Assembly: GCF_039538045.1 (NCBI RefSeq)
Contig: NZ_BAABBQ010000001.1
Location: 1,076,001 to 1,140,000, forward strand
Direction of reading: 5' to 3'
DNA: 64,000 nucleotides
From: Sphingomonas swuensis
Lineage (GTDB): Bacteria; Pseudomonadota; Alphaproteobacteria; Sphingomonadales; Sphingomonadaceae
Part shown: positions 16,477-26,251 of the stretch, piece after piece
Position numbering within the stretch: position 1 is the stretch's first letter
Layout: each line of letters begins with the position of its first letter
The notes under the pieces: generated by a model
What the model saw: the letters and a program-made list of their open reading frames with translations, nothing else
The model's database searches: none
What the model was told of the DNA's origin: nothing
Program-made: the position numbers and the translations under genes

Positions 16477-18858
16477 ATGCTCCACGCCCGGCTCGCAGCG
16501 ATCGACGCTGATCCCGTCCCATCGGGCGAGCCGTGGCTGGTGCCTGCACTGCTGGTCCTGGCCGGCGCCATCGCGGCGCTGGTCGGGACCGTCCTTGGAC
16601 ATCTCCTGATCGGAGCCGTGAGCGGGATCGCGCTGCTTGGCTTCGCGCTGCTGCTGTGGCGATCGCGGGTGGCTTCGGTCGCCGAGCTTCCGGCGCCCGC
16701 GCTGTCCGTTCCCGACATGGGCCTCGTCGCCTCCTCGCTGGCGCTGTGCAGCGATCCCGCGGTGGTCACCGACGAGGGCGGCCGCCCGCTCAGCCTCAAC
16801 CCCGCCTATCGCGAGCGCTTCCCCGATCTCGCCGCGCCGCTCGCCCTCGGCCAGGACGAGGCGGCAACCGAGACGCTTGCCCTGATCCGCCAGCAGGCCT
16901 GGCGCGAGGGGACCGGCAGTGCCATCGACATCGCCACCGAGCGCGGCCCGATGTCGGTCGAGGTCAGCAGGGTCGGGCACGGCCGCGATCTCCTGCTGTG
17001 GCGTTTCCCGCGGCCGCGTCGCTCGCCGCTGACCGTGCTTGCCCGCCGGGTCGAGGGTCTCGAGGGCGAAGTGCTCGCCCAGTCGGGCGTGCTCGCCGCG
17101 GTGATCGACGCCGACGGGCTCGTCCTTGCCGGCAACTCGCTGTTCCAGCGCCGCTCGGGCCTCGACCGCCGCTCCGACGCGAGGATCGAGGATCTGTTCG
17201 AAAGCGCGGGCGAAAGCCGGGTCCGCCTTCAGGCCGAGGGAGCCGACGCGCCGGTCCTTCGCCTGCTCCACATCCCGGCCGAGCCCGGTGCCGGTCATTC
17301 GGCGGGGATCAGCCTGCTATTCACCACCGCCGAGAACCCGAGCCTGTCCGAGCCGGCCAGCCTCCAGGCGCTGCTTGATCTTCTTCCGCTCGGCCTTGCG
17401 CTGGTCGACCGCGACGGCCGCTTCCTCACCAGCAACAAGAGCTTCCGGCGCGCCGCCGCGCTCGGCGAGGACTCGCTTCCCGCTTTCCCAAGCGACCTCG
17501 TCGTCAAGGAGGACAAGGCCGCGGTCGCCGATGCGGTGCGACGCAACAGCCGCGGGCCGGCGATGTCAGGCGACCTTGCCGTCCGCCTGTCGCATAACCC
17601 TGGCGAGCCGGTCGCGCTGACCATCGCGGGCTTGCGCAACCTCGGCGAGGCCAGCGTGCTGCTCCTCCTCAAGGACAATAGCGAGGAAGCCAAATTGAAG
17701 CGCCAGGTCGCCCAGGCGACCAAGATGCAGGCGGTCGGCCAGCTCGCCGGCGGCGTCGCCCACGACTTCAACAACATCCTCACCGCGATCATCGGCCACT
17801 GCGACTTGATGGCGATGCGCCACACGCCCGGCGACAGCGACTATGAGGACATCCAGCAGATCAAGTCGAACTCGAACCGCGCTGCCGGACTGACCCGACA
17901 ATTGCTCGCTTTCTCGCGCCAGCAGACGCTTCGTCCGCAGGTGCTTCAGCTGCCCGACGTCGTCAGCGAGGTGTCGCACCTTTTGAAGCGCCTGCTCGGC
18001 GAGACCGTGACCCTGACCGTCAAGCACGGGCGCGAACTGGGCGCGGTCCGTGCCGATCCGGGCCAGCTCGAGCAGGTCATCGTCAACCTTGCGGTCAATG
18101 CCCGCGACGCGATGGCGGCGACCGGTGGCGGGACGCTCACCATCCAGACCTACTCGATTCGCTCGGACCAGGTCGCCGAGCTCGGATCCGACATCCTTCC
18201 GATCGACGACTATACCGCGCTCAGCATCTCGGACACCGGTTGCGGCATCCCGCCGGCGGTGCTCGGCAAGATCTTCGAGCCCTTCTTCACCACCAAGGAG
18301 GTGGGCAAGGGGACCGGCCTCGGCCTCTCCACCGTCTACGGCATCGTCAAGCAGTCGGGTGGCTTCATCTTCGCCGCAAGCAAGGTGGGGGAGGGGACGA
18401 CTTTCGTCATCTATCTGCCGGTCTACCGCGAGGAAGGCGCCGCCGCCGCCACCCGCGTCGTCGCCCCGCCTCCCAAGGCGGAGGAGACCTGGGGTACCGG
18501 CACCGTCCTGCTGGTCGAGGATGAGCCGATGGTCCGCACCGTGGCGGAGCGGGCACTGACCCGCCAGGGCTATACCGTGCTCACCGCCAATAATGGCGAG
18601 GAAGCGCTCGAAATCGTCGGACGCGGCGAGCCCATCGATCTCCTCATCTCCGACGTCGTCATGCCGATCATGGACGGTCCCACCATGGTCCGCGAAGCCC
18701 GCAAGACCCGCCCCGAACTGCCGATCCTCTTCATGTCCGGCTATGCCGAGGAGCAGCTGCGCAAATCGATCGACATCGACAATGTTGCCTTTCTTCCCAA
18801 GCCCTTCTCGGTTCAGGAGCTCTCGGAGGCTGCACGTAAGGTGCTGGCAACACGCTAG
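16477..18858 (+). CDS. cckA: Hybrid histidine kinase CckA
   Basis: 793-residue hybrid sensor kinase, the start of the phosphorelay that activates or inactivates the cell-cycle regulator CtrA through ChpT. Two close transmembrane helices (about residues 19-65) are followed by PAS-like regions (about 85-390), a HisKA domain with phospho-acceptor His429 in [11 protein letters not shown], an ATPase domain with [10 protein letters not shown] and [12 protein letters not shown], and a C-terminal receiver starting VLLVEDEP with Asp726 in ISDVVMP. The VAHDFNN sequence is characteristic of CckA. It lies six bases after the peptidase stop, 3.2 kb downstream of the CtrA-type box at 13238. Confidence 0.93.
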   Translation: MLHARLAAIDADPVPSGEPWLVPALLVLAGAIAALVGTVLGHLLIGAVSGIALLGFALLLWRSRVASVAELPAPALSVPDMGLVASSLALCSDPAVVTDEGGRPLSLNPAYRERFPDLAAPLALGQDEAATETLALIRQQAWREGTGSAIDIATERGPMSVEVSRVGHGRDLLLWRFPRPRRSPLTVLARRVEGLEGEVLAQSGVLAAVIDADGLVLAGNSLFQRRSGLDRRSDARIEDLFESAGESRVRLQAEGADAPVLRLLHIPAEPGAGHSAGISLLFTTAENPSLSEPASLQALLDLLPLGLALVDRDGRFLTSNKSFRRAAALGEDSLPAFPSDLVVKEDKAAVADAVRRNSRGPAMSGDLAVRLSHNPGEPVALTIAGLRNLGEASVLLLLKDNSEEAKLKRQVAQATKMQAVGQLAGGVAHDFNNILTAIIGHCDLMAMRHTPGDSDYEDIQQIKSNSNRAAGLTRQLLAFSRQQTLRPQVLQLPDVVSEVSHLLKRLLGETVTLTVKHGRELGAVRADPGQLEQVIVNLAVNARDAMAATGGGTLTIQTYSIRSDQVAELGSDILPIDDYTALSISDTGCGIPPAVLGKIFEPFFTTKEVGKGTGLGLSTVYGIVKQSGGFIFAASKVGEGTTFVIYLPVYREEGAAAATRVVAPPPKAEETWGTGTVLLVEDEPMVRTVAERALTRQGYTVLTANNGEEALEIVGRGEPIDLLISDVVMPIMDGPTMVREARKTRPELPILFMSGYAEEQLRKSIDIDNVAFLPKPFSVQELSEAARKVLATR

Positions 18859-18921
18859 ATTTCACATGGTGACCGACGGAAAGCTATTGCGCTACCGGTC
18901 CGGTCCTGCAACAGACGGCGC

Positions 18922-19281
18922 GTGCAACAGGGTCGTAATATTCTCGTCGTCGAAGACGAACCGTTGATCGCGATGATGCTCGAGGACTTCCTCGAGACCC
19001 TCGGTCACCGTATCCACGCCAGCTGCGACAATCTGTCGGAAGCCGTGGAGAAGTGCGAGGAAGGCGGCTTCGACATCGCCATCCTCGACGTCAACCTCAA
19101 GGGTGAGCTGATCTGGCCCGCCGCCTCGGCGCTGCAGGAACGCGGAATCCCGTTCGTGATCGCCAGCGGCGGTCATGTCGAACCGCCCCCGGCCGAGTTC
19201 GCCGACGCGCCTCTGCTCGAGAAGCCCTACACCATCGACCGCATCGCCCCCGTCCTGGAACGCGCCGCCGCCGCGGCCTGA
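18922..19281 (+). CDS. Single-domain response regulator
   Basis: 119-residue stand-alone receiver. It has the acidic pocket EDE near the N-terminus, phospho-acceptor Asp56 in ILDVN, the switch Ser in VIASG and the conserved Lys in LLEKPY, so it can be phosphorylated. There is no output domain. The segment IPFVIASGG sits where general-stress receivers of sphingomonads carry PFxFATGY, a degenerate match, and the pairing may reflect relay-type use. GTG start at 18922; no better upstream start. It follows cckA by 63 bases, so a link to CckA signalling is possible but not shown. Confidence 0.8.
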   Translation: MQQGRNILVVEDEPLIAMMLEDFLETLGHRIHASCDNLSEAVEKCEEGGFDIAILDVNLKGELIWPAASALQERGIPFVIASGGHVEPPPAEFADAPLLEKPYTIDRIAPVLERAAAAA

Positions 19282-19296
19282 AGAGACGTCACAGAA

Positions 19297-19323
19297 CCTC
19301 CCCGTCGCATGGCAATGGGGAGG
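19297..19323. repeat. CCTCCCC hairpin repeat
   Basis: CCTCCCC and GGGGAGG enclose 13 bases just after the response regulator gene. A second copy with a different loop lies at 21032-21062, on the other side of the transpeptidase gene. Confidence 0.5.
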
Positions 19324-19492
19324 GGGACCGCTCTGCGTAGCCGAGTGGTGGAGGCACCACCTTCAAACCCCTTGCCTAGTAGGATTTCGCCTGCTTCCCT
19401 CGGTGGCGATGGCGACCTTGCGCGCGTTCCCGTCCAATCTCCTCCCCACCGCCGCTTCATCGCCAGCAGGCGCGAACCGCGCAGCACCCCGC

Positions 19493-19516
19493 ACCCTGTG
19501 AACTTCGAGAACTTCG
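19493..19516 (-). repeat. Dispersed repeat, inverted copy
   Basis: ACCCTGTGAACTTCGAGAAC plus TTCG: the inverse of the element at 50408-50431. The core is two direct AACTTCG heptamers split by AG. No target-site duplication or gene is visible. Confidence 0.6.
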
Positions 19517-19643
19517 GAGCGTCTTCGGGTCCCTTTGGCGGGAAAGATGAGGGGTTTGTGCAACAGCGCGTGTTTGACCGGCCGCAGGCGGCGCGGAAGC
19601 GACTCGGTTCGTCGCGGTTCACTTGTCCGTCAGTCGAGGGGCT

Positions 19644-19658
19644 TTAAGTTGGCGCTAA
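19644..19658 (+). promoter_or_regulatory. Near-match to a CtrA full site
   Basis: TTAAGTTGGCGCTAA matches TTAA-N7-TTAA at seven of eight positions, 31 bases before the L,D-transpeptidase start. Weak on its own, but the CckA/CtrA motif at 13238 makes it worth testing. Confidence 0.25.
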
Positions 19659-19689
19659 CCAACCGGTCCATTCGGGGGAACCCCTACCA

Positions 19690-21021
19690 GTGAACAAGCT
19701 TCTGCTCGCCGCTTCGACTGCCGCCATCCTCCTGACCCCCGGGATCGCCGAGGCGAAGAAGAAGAAGGCTCCGCCGCCCCCGGCTCCGGTCGTTCGCGTT
19801 GTCCCGACCGATCCGGTCGAACTCTATTACTACAGCCATGGCGATGCGCCGATCTGGTTCCGCAGCGATGCCAGCCGCGCCGCGGCCACGCGCCTGTCGT
19901 CGATCCTCCGCCGAGCGCCGATCGACGGCTTCAACGCCGGCCCGGCGCTTGCCGCGCAGGTCGATGCGGCGATCGCCTCGGCCGCGCCGAACAACGCCGC
20001 GGCGGTCAAGGCCGCCGAGCTGACCCTGTCCAAGGCGTGGGTTGCCTACATGCAGCACCTGCGCACCCCTCCGAAGGGCCTTGTCTATGGCTATGCCCTG
20101 CTGTCGCCCCAGTCGCGCGCCGACCAGATCCTGCTGACCACCGCCGCATCGCCCGATCTCGGTGCCGCGCTGACCCGCATGTCGGACGTCAACAGCACCT
20201 ATCGCGGTCTTCGTGACGCGGCGATCGCCAGCGGCATGGCCAGTGCCGACGCCTCGCTGCTCGCCAACCTCGAGCGTGCCCGCGCGCTGCCCGCCGGTGG
20301 CCGCTACGCGGTGGTCGACATCGGCAATGCCATGCTGACCATGTATGAGGGCGGCCAGCCGGTCGACCGGATGAAGGTCGTCGTCGGCACCCCCGAGCTT
20401 CCGACCCCGATGATTGCTAGCATCATCCACTGGGTGACGCTCAACCCTTACTGGGACGTGCCGACCAATCTGGTGAAGAAGACCATTGCCCCGGCCGCGC
20501 TCAAGCAGGGCGACGCCTACCTCAAGCCGCGCGGCTATGAGGTGATGAGCAACTGGACCAACGAGGCGACCGTCCTTCCCGCCAGCTCGGTCGACTGGAA
20601 GGCCGTGGCCGAGAACCCGGGCGCGCTTCGCATCCGTCAGAAGCCGGGCCCGCAGAACAGCGTCGGCCGGCTGAAGGTGCCTTTCCCGAGCGGGCAGGAC
20701 ATCTTCCTCCACGACACGCCGGCGCGCGAGAAGTTCGCGCTGCCCGACCGCCACCTGTCGAACGGCTGCATCCGCCTCGAGGATGCCAAGCGCTTCGCAC
20801 GCTGGCTGATGGGTAGCGATCCCAAGATGTCGGGCTCGGATCCCGAGCAGTTCGTCCAGCTCCCGCAGGGCGTTCCGATCTACCTGACCTATCTCACCGC
20901 CGAGGTCGGCGCCGACGGCAAGCTCGTCCAGCGCCCGGACGTCTATGGTTGGGACGGTCGCCCCGACCGCCAGCTCGCGGCGGCGACCATGTACTCGAGC
21001 GTCGCCCGCCCGGCGCCGTAA
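19690..21021 (+). CDS. L,D-transpeptidase (YkuD domain)
   Basis: 443-residue secreted L,D-transpeptidase that cross-links or modifies peptidoglycan through 3-3 bonds. A signal peptide (cut near IAEA) is followed by a Lys/Pro-rich stretch and a long N-terminal helical region, then the YkuD domain from about residue 200. Catalytic residues are visible: His341 in FLHDT, and His355 with Cys360 in HLSNGCIRL. The GTG at 19690 starts the signal peptide. A strong terminator follows. Length and layout resemble the YcbB (LdtD) type with an N-terminal insert. Confidence 0.93.
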   Translation: MNKLLLAASTAAILLTPGIAEAKKKKAPPPPAPVVRVVPTDPVELYYYSHGDAPIWFRSDASRAAATRLSSILRRAPIDGFNAGPALAAQVDAAIASAAPNNAAAVKAAELTLSKAWVAYMQHLRTPPKGLVYGYALLSPQSRADQILLTTAASPDLGAALTRMSDVNSTYRGLRDAAIASGMASADASLLANLERARALPAGGRYAVVDIGNAMLTMYEGGQPVDRMKVVVGTPELPTPMIASIIHWVTLNPYWDVPTNLVKKTIAPAALKQGDAYLKPRGYEVMSNWTNEATVLPASSVDWKAVAENPGALRIRQKPGPQNSVGRLKVPFPSGQDIFLHDTPAREKFALPDRHLSNGCIRLEDAKRFARWLMGSDPKMSGSDPEQFVQLPQGVPIYLTYLTAEVGADGKLVQRPDVYGWDGRPDRQLAAATMYSSVARPAP

Positions 21022-21031
21022 CTTCGAAGAA

Positions 21032-21062
21032 CCTCCCCGTTCCGCAGTGCGGGATGGGGAGG
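21032..21062. repeat. CCTCCCC hairpin repeat
   Basis: CCTCCCC/GGGGAGG stem with inner CCGC-AGT-GCGG stem, directly after the transpeptidase stop. Second copy of the element at 19297-19323. Confidence 0.5.
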
Positions 21063-21090
21063 GGCCCGCCCCTGATCTTCTCGAGACACA

Positions 21091-21131
21091 AAAGAACGGG
21101 GCGGAGCCTGAGCTCCACCCCGTTCTTTTTT
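21091..21131 (+). terminator. Rho-independent terminator of the L,D-transpeptidase gene
   Basis: AAAGAACGGGG pairs with CCCCGTTCTTT, extended by GGAG/CTCC after one mismatch, and a run of T follows. Strong intrinsic terminator. Confidence 0.9.
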
Positions 21132-21142
21132 GCCTTGCTACC

Positions 21143-21170
21143 GGAGCAGGCTCCCGAGGGAACCTGCTCC
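21143..21170 (-). terminator. Hairpin downstream of the second barrel gene
   Basis: GGAGCAGG and CCTGCTCC close a 12-base loop seven bases past the barrel gene's stop. No T-run on the minus strand, so it is a weaker terminator than the one at 21091. Confidence 0.45.
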
Positions 21171-21176
21171 CGTCGC

Positions 21177-21989
<813 letters not shown>

Positions 21990-22336
21990 GCTTTCCCCTT
22001 CTCGCTCAGTTAAGTGTTGATGGCGCCTCGAACCTGTAGAGCAGGGGATAAGTTTCGCTCAAGCGAAAGCTGCGCCGCCGACAGGCCGCCCTTGTGACAT
22101 CGCTGCAACACCTGCCCCGGTCCACTACTCGCCTAACACAGGTCCAAGTTGCAGAGACGCAACGACTTTTCCTGTTTGTGCGACGCGGAGGGTCGGAAGC
22201 AGCAACGAGCAAATCGGTAAACGGCTCCATTGTGGAAGTCGGAACAAGCGGCCGCCGGAAGGCTTGTGACATACAACTCGCCTAGGCTCTCACTCGCGTG
22301 TAGAACCCCAGGGGCACGGGATGCGCGGAGTAGTTG
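21990..22336. other. Divergent promoter region of barrel gene and LOV regulator
   Basis: 347 bases with no gene. Contains the 16-base inverted repeat at 22053-22068 about 64 bases before the barrel start. No full sigma-70 or EcfG promoter could be recognised: GGAAC at 22240 lacks a CGTT at the right spacing. Confidence 0.5.
22053..22068. promoter_or_regulatory. Inverted repeat, possible operator
   Basis: TTTCGCT-CA-AGCGAAA, a seven-base arm inverted repeat upstream of the barrel gene and downstream-facing of nothing else. Could be an operator for the neighbouring LuxR-type LOV regulator or for another factor. Confidence 0.35.
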
Positions 22337-22948
22337 GTGGCGGCTTCGGTCGATGAAGAACGGCTGATCGAGACGGTGGGACATAGTCCCATCGCAACCG
22401 TGCTCAGCAATCCGCGACGCCCGGACAATCCGCTCGAAGTCGCCAATCAGGCCTTCTGCGACCTGACCGGCTATCCCGAAGACCAGATCGTCGGCCGCAA
22501 CTGCCGCTTCCTTGCTGGCGAGGCGACGGAGCCGTGGCTGACCGAGCGCATCCGGCAGGGCGTCAGGTCGCACAAGCCCGTGCTGGTCGACATCCTCAAC
22601 TACAAGCGCGACGGCACCCCGTTCCGCAACGCCGTGCTGGTTACCCCGCTGTTCGACGACAATGGCGAGCTCGCCTGGTTCCTGGGCAGCCAGGTCGAAC
22701 TGGGCGAGGAAAGCAGCGCGGTCTTCGCCGGTCGGCGGGAGCGGGCGGTACTGGCAGTGAAGAGCCTTCCGCCGCGTCAGCGCCAGGTGCTCGAACTGAT
22801 CGCCAAGGGGCTGCTCAACAAGCAGATCGCCTGGGAGCTGAAGATCAGCGAGAAGACGGTGAAGATGCACCGTGCTCTTCTGATGGAGCGGCTCGGCGTT
22901 CCGAGCAGCGCCGATCTCATCAGGCTTGCGGTCGAGGCTGGGCTCTAG
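22337..22948 (+). CDS. LOV-HTH blue-light transcription regulator (EL222-like)
   Basis: 203-residue protein with a LOV/PAS domain (about residues 15-125) and a C-terminal LuxR-type HTH (about 145-203, [21 protein letters not shown]). The LOV signature GRNCRFLAG contains Cys56, which forms the reversible flavin adduct on blue light. Domain order and length match EL222 of Erythrobacter, where light releases the HTH for dimerisation and DNA binding. GTG 22337 has GGAG six bases upstream; TTG 22334 is a possible earlier start. It is divergent from a barrel gene. The window also has a photolyase and cyclopropane synthase. Confidence 0.93.
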   Translation: MAASVDEERLIETVGHSPIATVLSNPRRPDNPLEVANQAFCDLTGYPEDQIVGRNCRFLAGEATEPWLTERIRQGVRSHKPVLVDILNYKRDGTPFRNAVLVTPLFDDNGELAWFLGSQVELGEESSAVFAGRRERAVLAVKSLPPRQRQVLELIAKGLLNKQIAWELKISEKTVKMHRALLMERLGVPSSADLIRLAVEAGL

Positions 22949-23094
22949 CCCGAAGCCGTGTCGCATACCGCCGCAAGGCCAGCTGTGTGCGCTGGCACCG
23001 GACGACTATCTCTTCTCCATCCTTCCAGACGGCGCGCTTTCCCCTTTTGAGCGTCGTCCGGATGGTCCGATGCGCGCTTCCCCGCTCGATCGGG

Positions 23095-23132
23095 AAAAGG
23101 TGCCGGCCGCACGCCCGCCTGCGGCCGGCACC
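23095..23132 (-). terminator. Terminator of the tRNA nucleotidyltransferase operon
   Basis: Perfect 13-bp stem GGTGCCGGCCGCA / TGCGGCCGGCACC with an 8-base loop. On the minus strand it is followed by TTTT, so it ends the cca gene; the opposite arm sits after the LOV regulator. Confidence 0.8.
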
Positions 23133-23156
23133 GAGTTCGTTGGCGGAAGCCTGGCT

Positions 23157-24341
23157 TCAGCCGCCCGAAGCGTCGGTGAGCGCGTCGGTGACAAGCTGTT
23201 CCAGCCGCTCCTCGCCAGGGAAACCTTCCGCGACCCAACGTGCCTCGATGGCCTTCAATGTCCTGGCAACGATCGGGCCCGGCTTCAGCCCGCGCGCGAT
23301 GAGTACGCCTCCGCCGATCCCGAGGGTGGGCACCTTCCAACCGTTGAGGCCGGCCGCCTGTTCGACCTGGCCGGCGAGCAGCAAACGATCCTGCGCCTCG
23401 GTCACTCCGATCTCGTAAGCGAGCCCGCGCGCGCTGCTGCCGACATCTGGCGTGACCGCGCTGGCAAGGCGCTTGCGGGCACGGTTGCTGAGCTTGAGCC
23501 GAGCGGCCACGCGGTCGGCGAGCGACGGGTCGGCGGGGAGAAGGGCGGCAAAGCGGCGCAGCGCGTGGGGCGCGACGCCAGCAGCGCGCTCATGGTCGAT
23601 CACGGCGACGAGGGCGGGAAGGCGCCCTTTCTCGATCTCGGGCAGCACCGGCAGGAGGATGCCATGCTCGAGCATCAGCGCAACCGTCGGCGCAGGATCG
23701 GGGAGGGCGAGAAGCTTCAGCCACTCGTCGGCAATCCGCTCGCGCGACAGGGCCATCAGGTCGTTGGCGCGCTCGGCGCAGGCCTCGAGCCCTGGCCCGT
23801 CGACCTCGCTGGCGAAGCGCGCGGTGAAGCGGAAGAAGCGAAGGATACGGAGATGATCCTCGGCGATGCGCTGGAGCGGCTCGCCGATGAAGCGGACTCG
23901 TCGCTCGGCGAGATCCTCAAGGCCACCGAACCAGTCGCTCACCTCGCGGGTCGCCGGATCGTAGTAGAGCGCGTTGACGGTGAAGTCGCGCCGTGCCGCA
24001 TCCTCGCGCCAGTCGTCGGTGAAGGCGACGGTGGCGTGGCGCCCGTCGGTCGCGAGGTCGGCGCGAAGCGTGGTGACCTCGAGCGTCGCACCGTCGTGCA
24101 ATGCGGTGACGGTTCCGTGGGCGATGCCGGTGGGGACGGTGCGGATGCCCGCCGCCCCGCAGCGCCGCATGACCTCGTAGGGTGAGAGGCTGGTGGCAAG
24201 GTCGATGTCGGTGACGCTGACCCCGAGCAGGCCGTCGCGAACCGCGCCGCCGACCAGCCGCGCGTTGCCGGGTCCGAGCGCTTCGAACACCGCTGCCGCG
24301 GACGGTCGCCCGGCAAGCTCCTCGAGCGGGCTCAGGTCCAT
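23157..24341 (-). CDS. cca: CCA tRNA nucleotidyltransferase / polyA polymerase family
   Basis: 394-residue class II nucleotidyltransferase that adds CCA to tRNA 3' ends. N-terminal GGAVRDGL with the catalytic Asp pair in DIDLAT, then RRDFTVNALYYD, and the helical tRNA-binding region with RILRFFRFTARF. Length is typical of the alphaproteobacterial enzyme. Its ATG at 24341 lies inside the end of the Nudix gene (10-base overlap). Third gene of the operon DUF1285-Nudix-cca. PolyA addition by the same family is the alternative activity. Confidence 0.92.
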   Translation of the reverse strand: MDLSPLEELAGRPSAAAVFEALGPGNARLVGGAVRDGLLGVSVTDIDLATSLSPYEVMRRCGAAGIRTVPTGIAHGTVTALHDGATLEVTTLRADLATDGRHATVAFTDDWREDAARRDFTVNALYYDPATREVSDWFGGLEDLAERRVRFIGEPLQRIAEDHLRILRFFRFTARFASEVDGPGLEACAERANDLMALSRERIADEWLKLLALPDPAPTVALMLEHGILLPVLPEIEKGRLPALVAVIDHERAAGVAPHALRRFAALLPADPSLADRVAARLKLSNRARKRLASAVTPDVGSSARGLAYEIGVTEAQDRLLLAGQVEQAAGLNGWKVPTLGIGGGVLIARGLKPGPIVARTLKAIEARWVAEGFPGEERLEQLVTDALTDASGG

Positions 24342-24919
24342 GGGCCGAGCCGGCGCGACAGGTTGACCAGCATGGCGGCGGTGGCGCCCCAGATGCGACG
24401 TCCCTCCCAGGGGATTTCGTAATAATGGCGGCGCTGGCCGCGGAAATCGGCTGACATCAGGCGCTGATTGGCGGGATCGAGCAGGAAGGCAAGCGGCGCC
24501 TCGAACCAGTCGGCCACTTCGGCTTCGTGCGGCGCCAGAGCGAGATCGGGAGCAATTTCGCCGAGCACCGGGGTGACCTCATAGCCGGTGACGGTGCGAT
24601 AGCGGTCGGCGCTGCCCCACAAGGTGACTGCCGAGGGTGGAAGGCCGATCTCCTCGTCCGCCTCGCGCAGGGCGGCCGCGGCGGCATCGCGATCCTCGGG
24701 GTCGATCCGGCCCCCCGGGAAGGCGATCTGCCCGGCGTGCGTACGAAGATGCTCACGGCGGACGGTCAGCAGGACACCCGGCTCGGGGCGGCGGGTGATC
24801 GCGACCAGCACCGCGGCTGGTCGGAGCGGCGCATCGCTGTCCTCGACAAGGTCGCCGGCGAGGAGGTCGAAAGGGGGAGGGGCGGCGATCGCGGCGCGGA
24901 GCCGCTCGACAAGGCTCAT
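24332..24919 (-). CDS. CoA pyrophosphatase-type Nudix hydrolase
   Basis: 195-residue Nudix protein. The Nudix box GGRIDPEDRDAAAAALREAD continuing EEIGL is complete, with metal-binding Glu pairs. Upstream, RREHLRTHAGQIAFPGG resembles the NuCoA motif of CoA diphosphatases. The ATG at 24919 overlaps the DUF1285 stop (24916) by four bases, and the gene runs ten bases into the cca start. Hydrolyses CoA or its thioesters by family; other NDP-X substrates remain possible. Confidence 0.9.
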   Translation of the reverse strand: MSLVERLRAAIAAPPPFDLLAGDLVEDSDAPLRPAAVLVAITRRPEPGVLLTVRREHLRTHAGQIAFPGGRIDPEDRDAAAAALREADEEIGLPPSAVTLWGSADRYRTVTGYEVTPVLGEIAPDLALAPHEAEVADWFEAPLAFLLDPANQRLMSADFRGQRRHYYEIPWEGRRIWGATAAMLVNLSRRLGPWT

Positions 24920-25464
24920 GCGTTCGCGAAGGCGAAGAACTGCCCGTTGCTCCACAGCCCGGGCGGATCCTCGAGCAAGGCGAGTTCGGCCAGCTCGTAA
25001 TAGACCGGCCGCTCGAAGCTCGCCTCGATGCCGCCGCGGGCGTTCACCAGTGGCATCCCGTCGCGGAAGGAGAGGGGATGGTCGGGACCAAGGATCACCG
25101 CTTCGCCGTCGTTGAGCTGGAAGGCGATACGCCGTTCCTCGCCGTCGCCCTCGAAGGTCATGGCGACCACCCGAAGCGCCGCAAGCTCGACGTCGATGTC
25201 GAGCTTCTCGACCGGGGTAACCAGCACGTGCCGGCCGTCGGGCTCGCGGCGGAGGACGGAGGCGAACAGGCGGACAAGCGCGTCGCGCTCGATCCGGCGT
25301 CCCTCGTGCCACCAGCGCCCCTCGCGGTCGATCCGCATCCCGCTGTGCCCGCAGTGCGAGGGATTCCAGTTGTCGACCGGCGGCCGGCCCCGCGCCGCGA
25401 TGGCCTCGCCGATCTCGGCCAGGCTTCGGGCCGCGATGTCGAGGGATGGGCGGGTTTCCGGCAT
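24916..25464 (-). CDS. DUF1285 protein
   Basis: 182-residue DUF1285 protein. The family's core is visible as PPVDNWNPSHCG, RIDREGRWWHEG, LVRLF, LVTPVEKLDIDVE and FRDGMPLVN. There is no signal peptide, so it is cytoplasmic. The function is unknown, though it is usually encoded next to this Nudix and tRNA nucleotidyltransferase pair. First gene of the operon; divergent from folM by 61 bases. Confidence 0.88.
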   Translation of the reverse strand: MPETRPSLDIAARSLAEIGEAIAARGRPPVDNWNPSHCGHSGMRIDREGRWWHEGRRIERDALVRLFASVLRREPDGRHVLVTPVEKLDIDVELAALRVVAMTFEGDGEERRIAFQLNDGEAVILGPDHPLSFRDGMPLVNARGGIEASFERPVYYELAELALLEDPPGLWSNGQFFAFANA

Positions 25465-25525
25465 GGCTGGCGGAGATGAGGTCGGACGCTTGTCTGCGCA
25501 AGGGCAGTCGCTAGACGGGTGCGCC

Positions 25526-26251
25526 ATGAGCAGGGTCGCGATCGTCACCGGAGCCGGCAAGCGTGTTGGCCGCGTGCTCGCCGAAGGGCTGCTGGCGGAC
25601 GGCTGGACCGTGGTCGCGCATGTCCGCGGCGAGGTTGACGACGTGCCGCCGGGAAGCATCCGCGTCGTCGCCGACCTTTCGGCAGATGGCATGGCCGGGA
25701 CCATCATGGCCGCCTGTCCCGAGCCTCCCTCGCTGCTCGTCAACAATGCCGCCCGCTTCTCGCCCGACAGCCTCGAGGCCTTCTCGGCCGACGAACTTGG
25801 CGCCCACATGATGGTCAACGTCGCCGCCCCGGCGCTGCTGATCTCGGCCTTTGCCGAAGTCGGAGCGGAGGGCGACCGGCTGGTGGTCAACATCCTCGAC
25901 GCCAAGCTGGCGGCGCCCAACCCCGACTTCCTCAGCTATACATTGTCCAAGAGCGCGCTCGCGACGCTGACCACGCTGAGCGCGCAGGCGCTTGGCGGCA
26001 GGGGCATCCGGGTCAATGCGATCGCGCCGGCGCTGATGCTGCTGTCCGAAGGGCAGAGCGATTCCAATTTCGCCGCGATGCACGCCTTCAATCCCCTGGC
26101 ACGCGGAGTGACACCCGAGGACGTGCTGCGCGCGCTTCGCTTTCTGGTGGACTCGCCGACGATGACCGGCGAGACGCTCACCCTCGACAGCGGTCAGCGC
26201 TTCTGGCGCCTGCCGCGCGACGTGCAGTTTCTTTCCAGGACTCCCGACTAG
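25526..26251 (+). CDS. SDR oxidoreductase, FolM-like dihydromonapterin/pteridine reductase
   Basis: 241-residue SDR with VTGAGKRVGR at the N-terminus, NNAARFSPD and the YTLSKSAL active-site Tyr-Lys. The pteridine-reductase style KR after GAG, and the direct junction to folB, indicate a FolM-type enzyme that makes a reduced pterin or acts as an alternative dihydrofolate reductase. Stop at 26249-26251 is followed at once by the folB ATG. Some FolM-like proteins have other SDR activities, so the substrate is inferred. Confidence 0.75.
   Translation: MSRVAIVTGAGKRVGRVLAEGLLADGWTVVAHVRGEVDDVPPGSIRVVADLSADGMAGTIMAACPEPPSLLVNNAARFSPDSLEAFSADELGAHMMVNVAAPALLISAFAEVGAEGDRLVVNILDAKLAAPNPDFLSYTLSKSALATLTTLSAQALGGRGIRVNAIAPALMLLSEGQSDSNFAAMHAFNPLARGVTPEDVLRALRFLVDSPTMTGETLTLDSGQRFWRLPRDVQFLSRTPD

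Larger units (their letters stand above)
19282..19689. other. Non-coding interval with dispersed repeats
   Basis: 408 bases without a credible gene. It holds a CCTCCCC/GGGGAGG hairpin (19297-19323), a GTGGTG/CACCAC hairpin just after, an inverted copy of the AACTTCG-based dispersed repeat (19493-19516), and a TTAA-N7-CTAA near-match to a CtrA site (19644-19658) before the transpeptidase gene. Confidence 0.6.

Noticed and set aside
19607..19620. GTTC-N6-GTTC as a LexA box
   Set aside because: The spacer is six, not seven, bases; the gene after it is not a repair gene.
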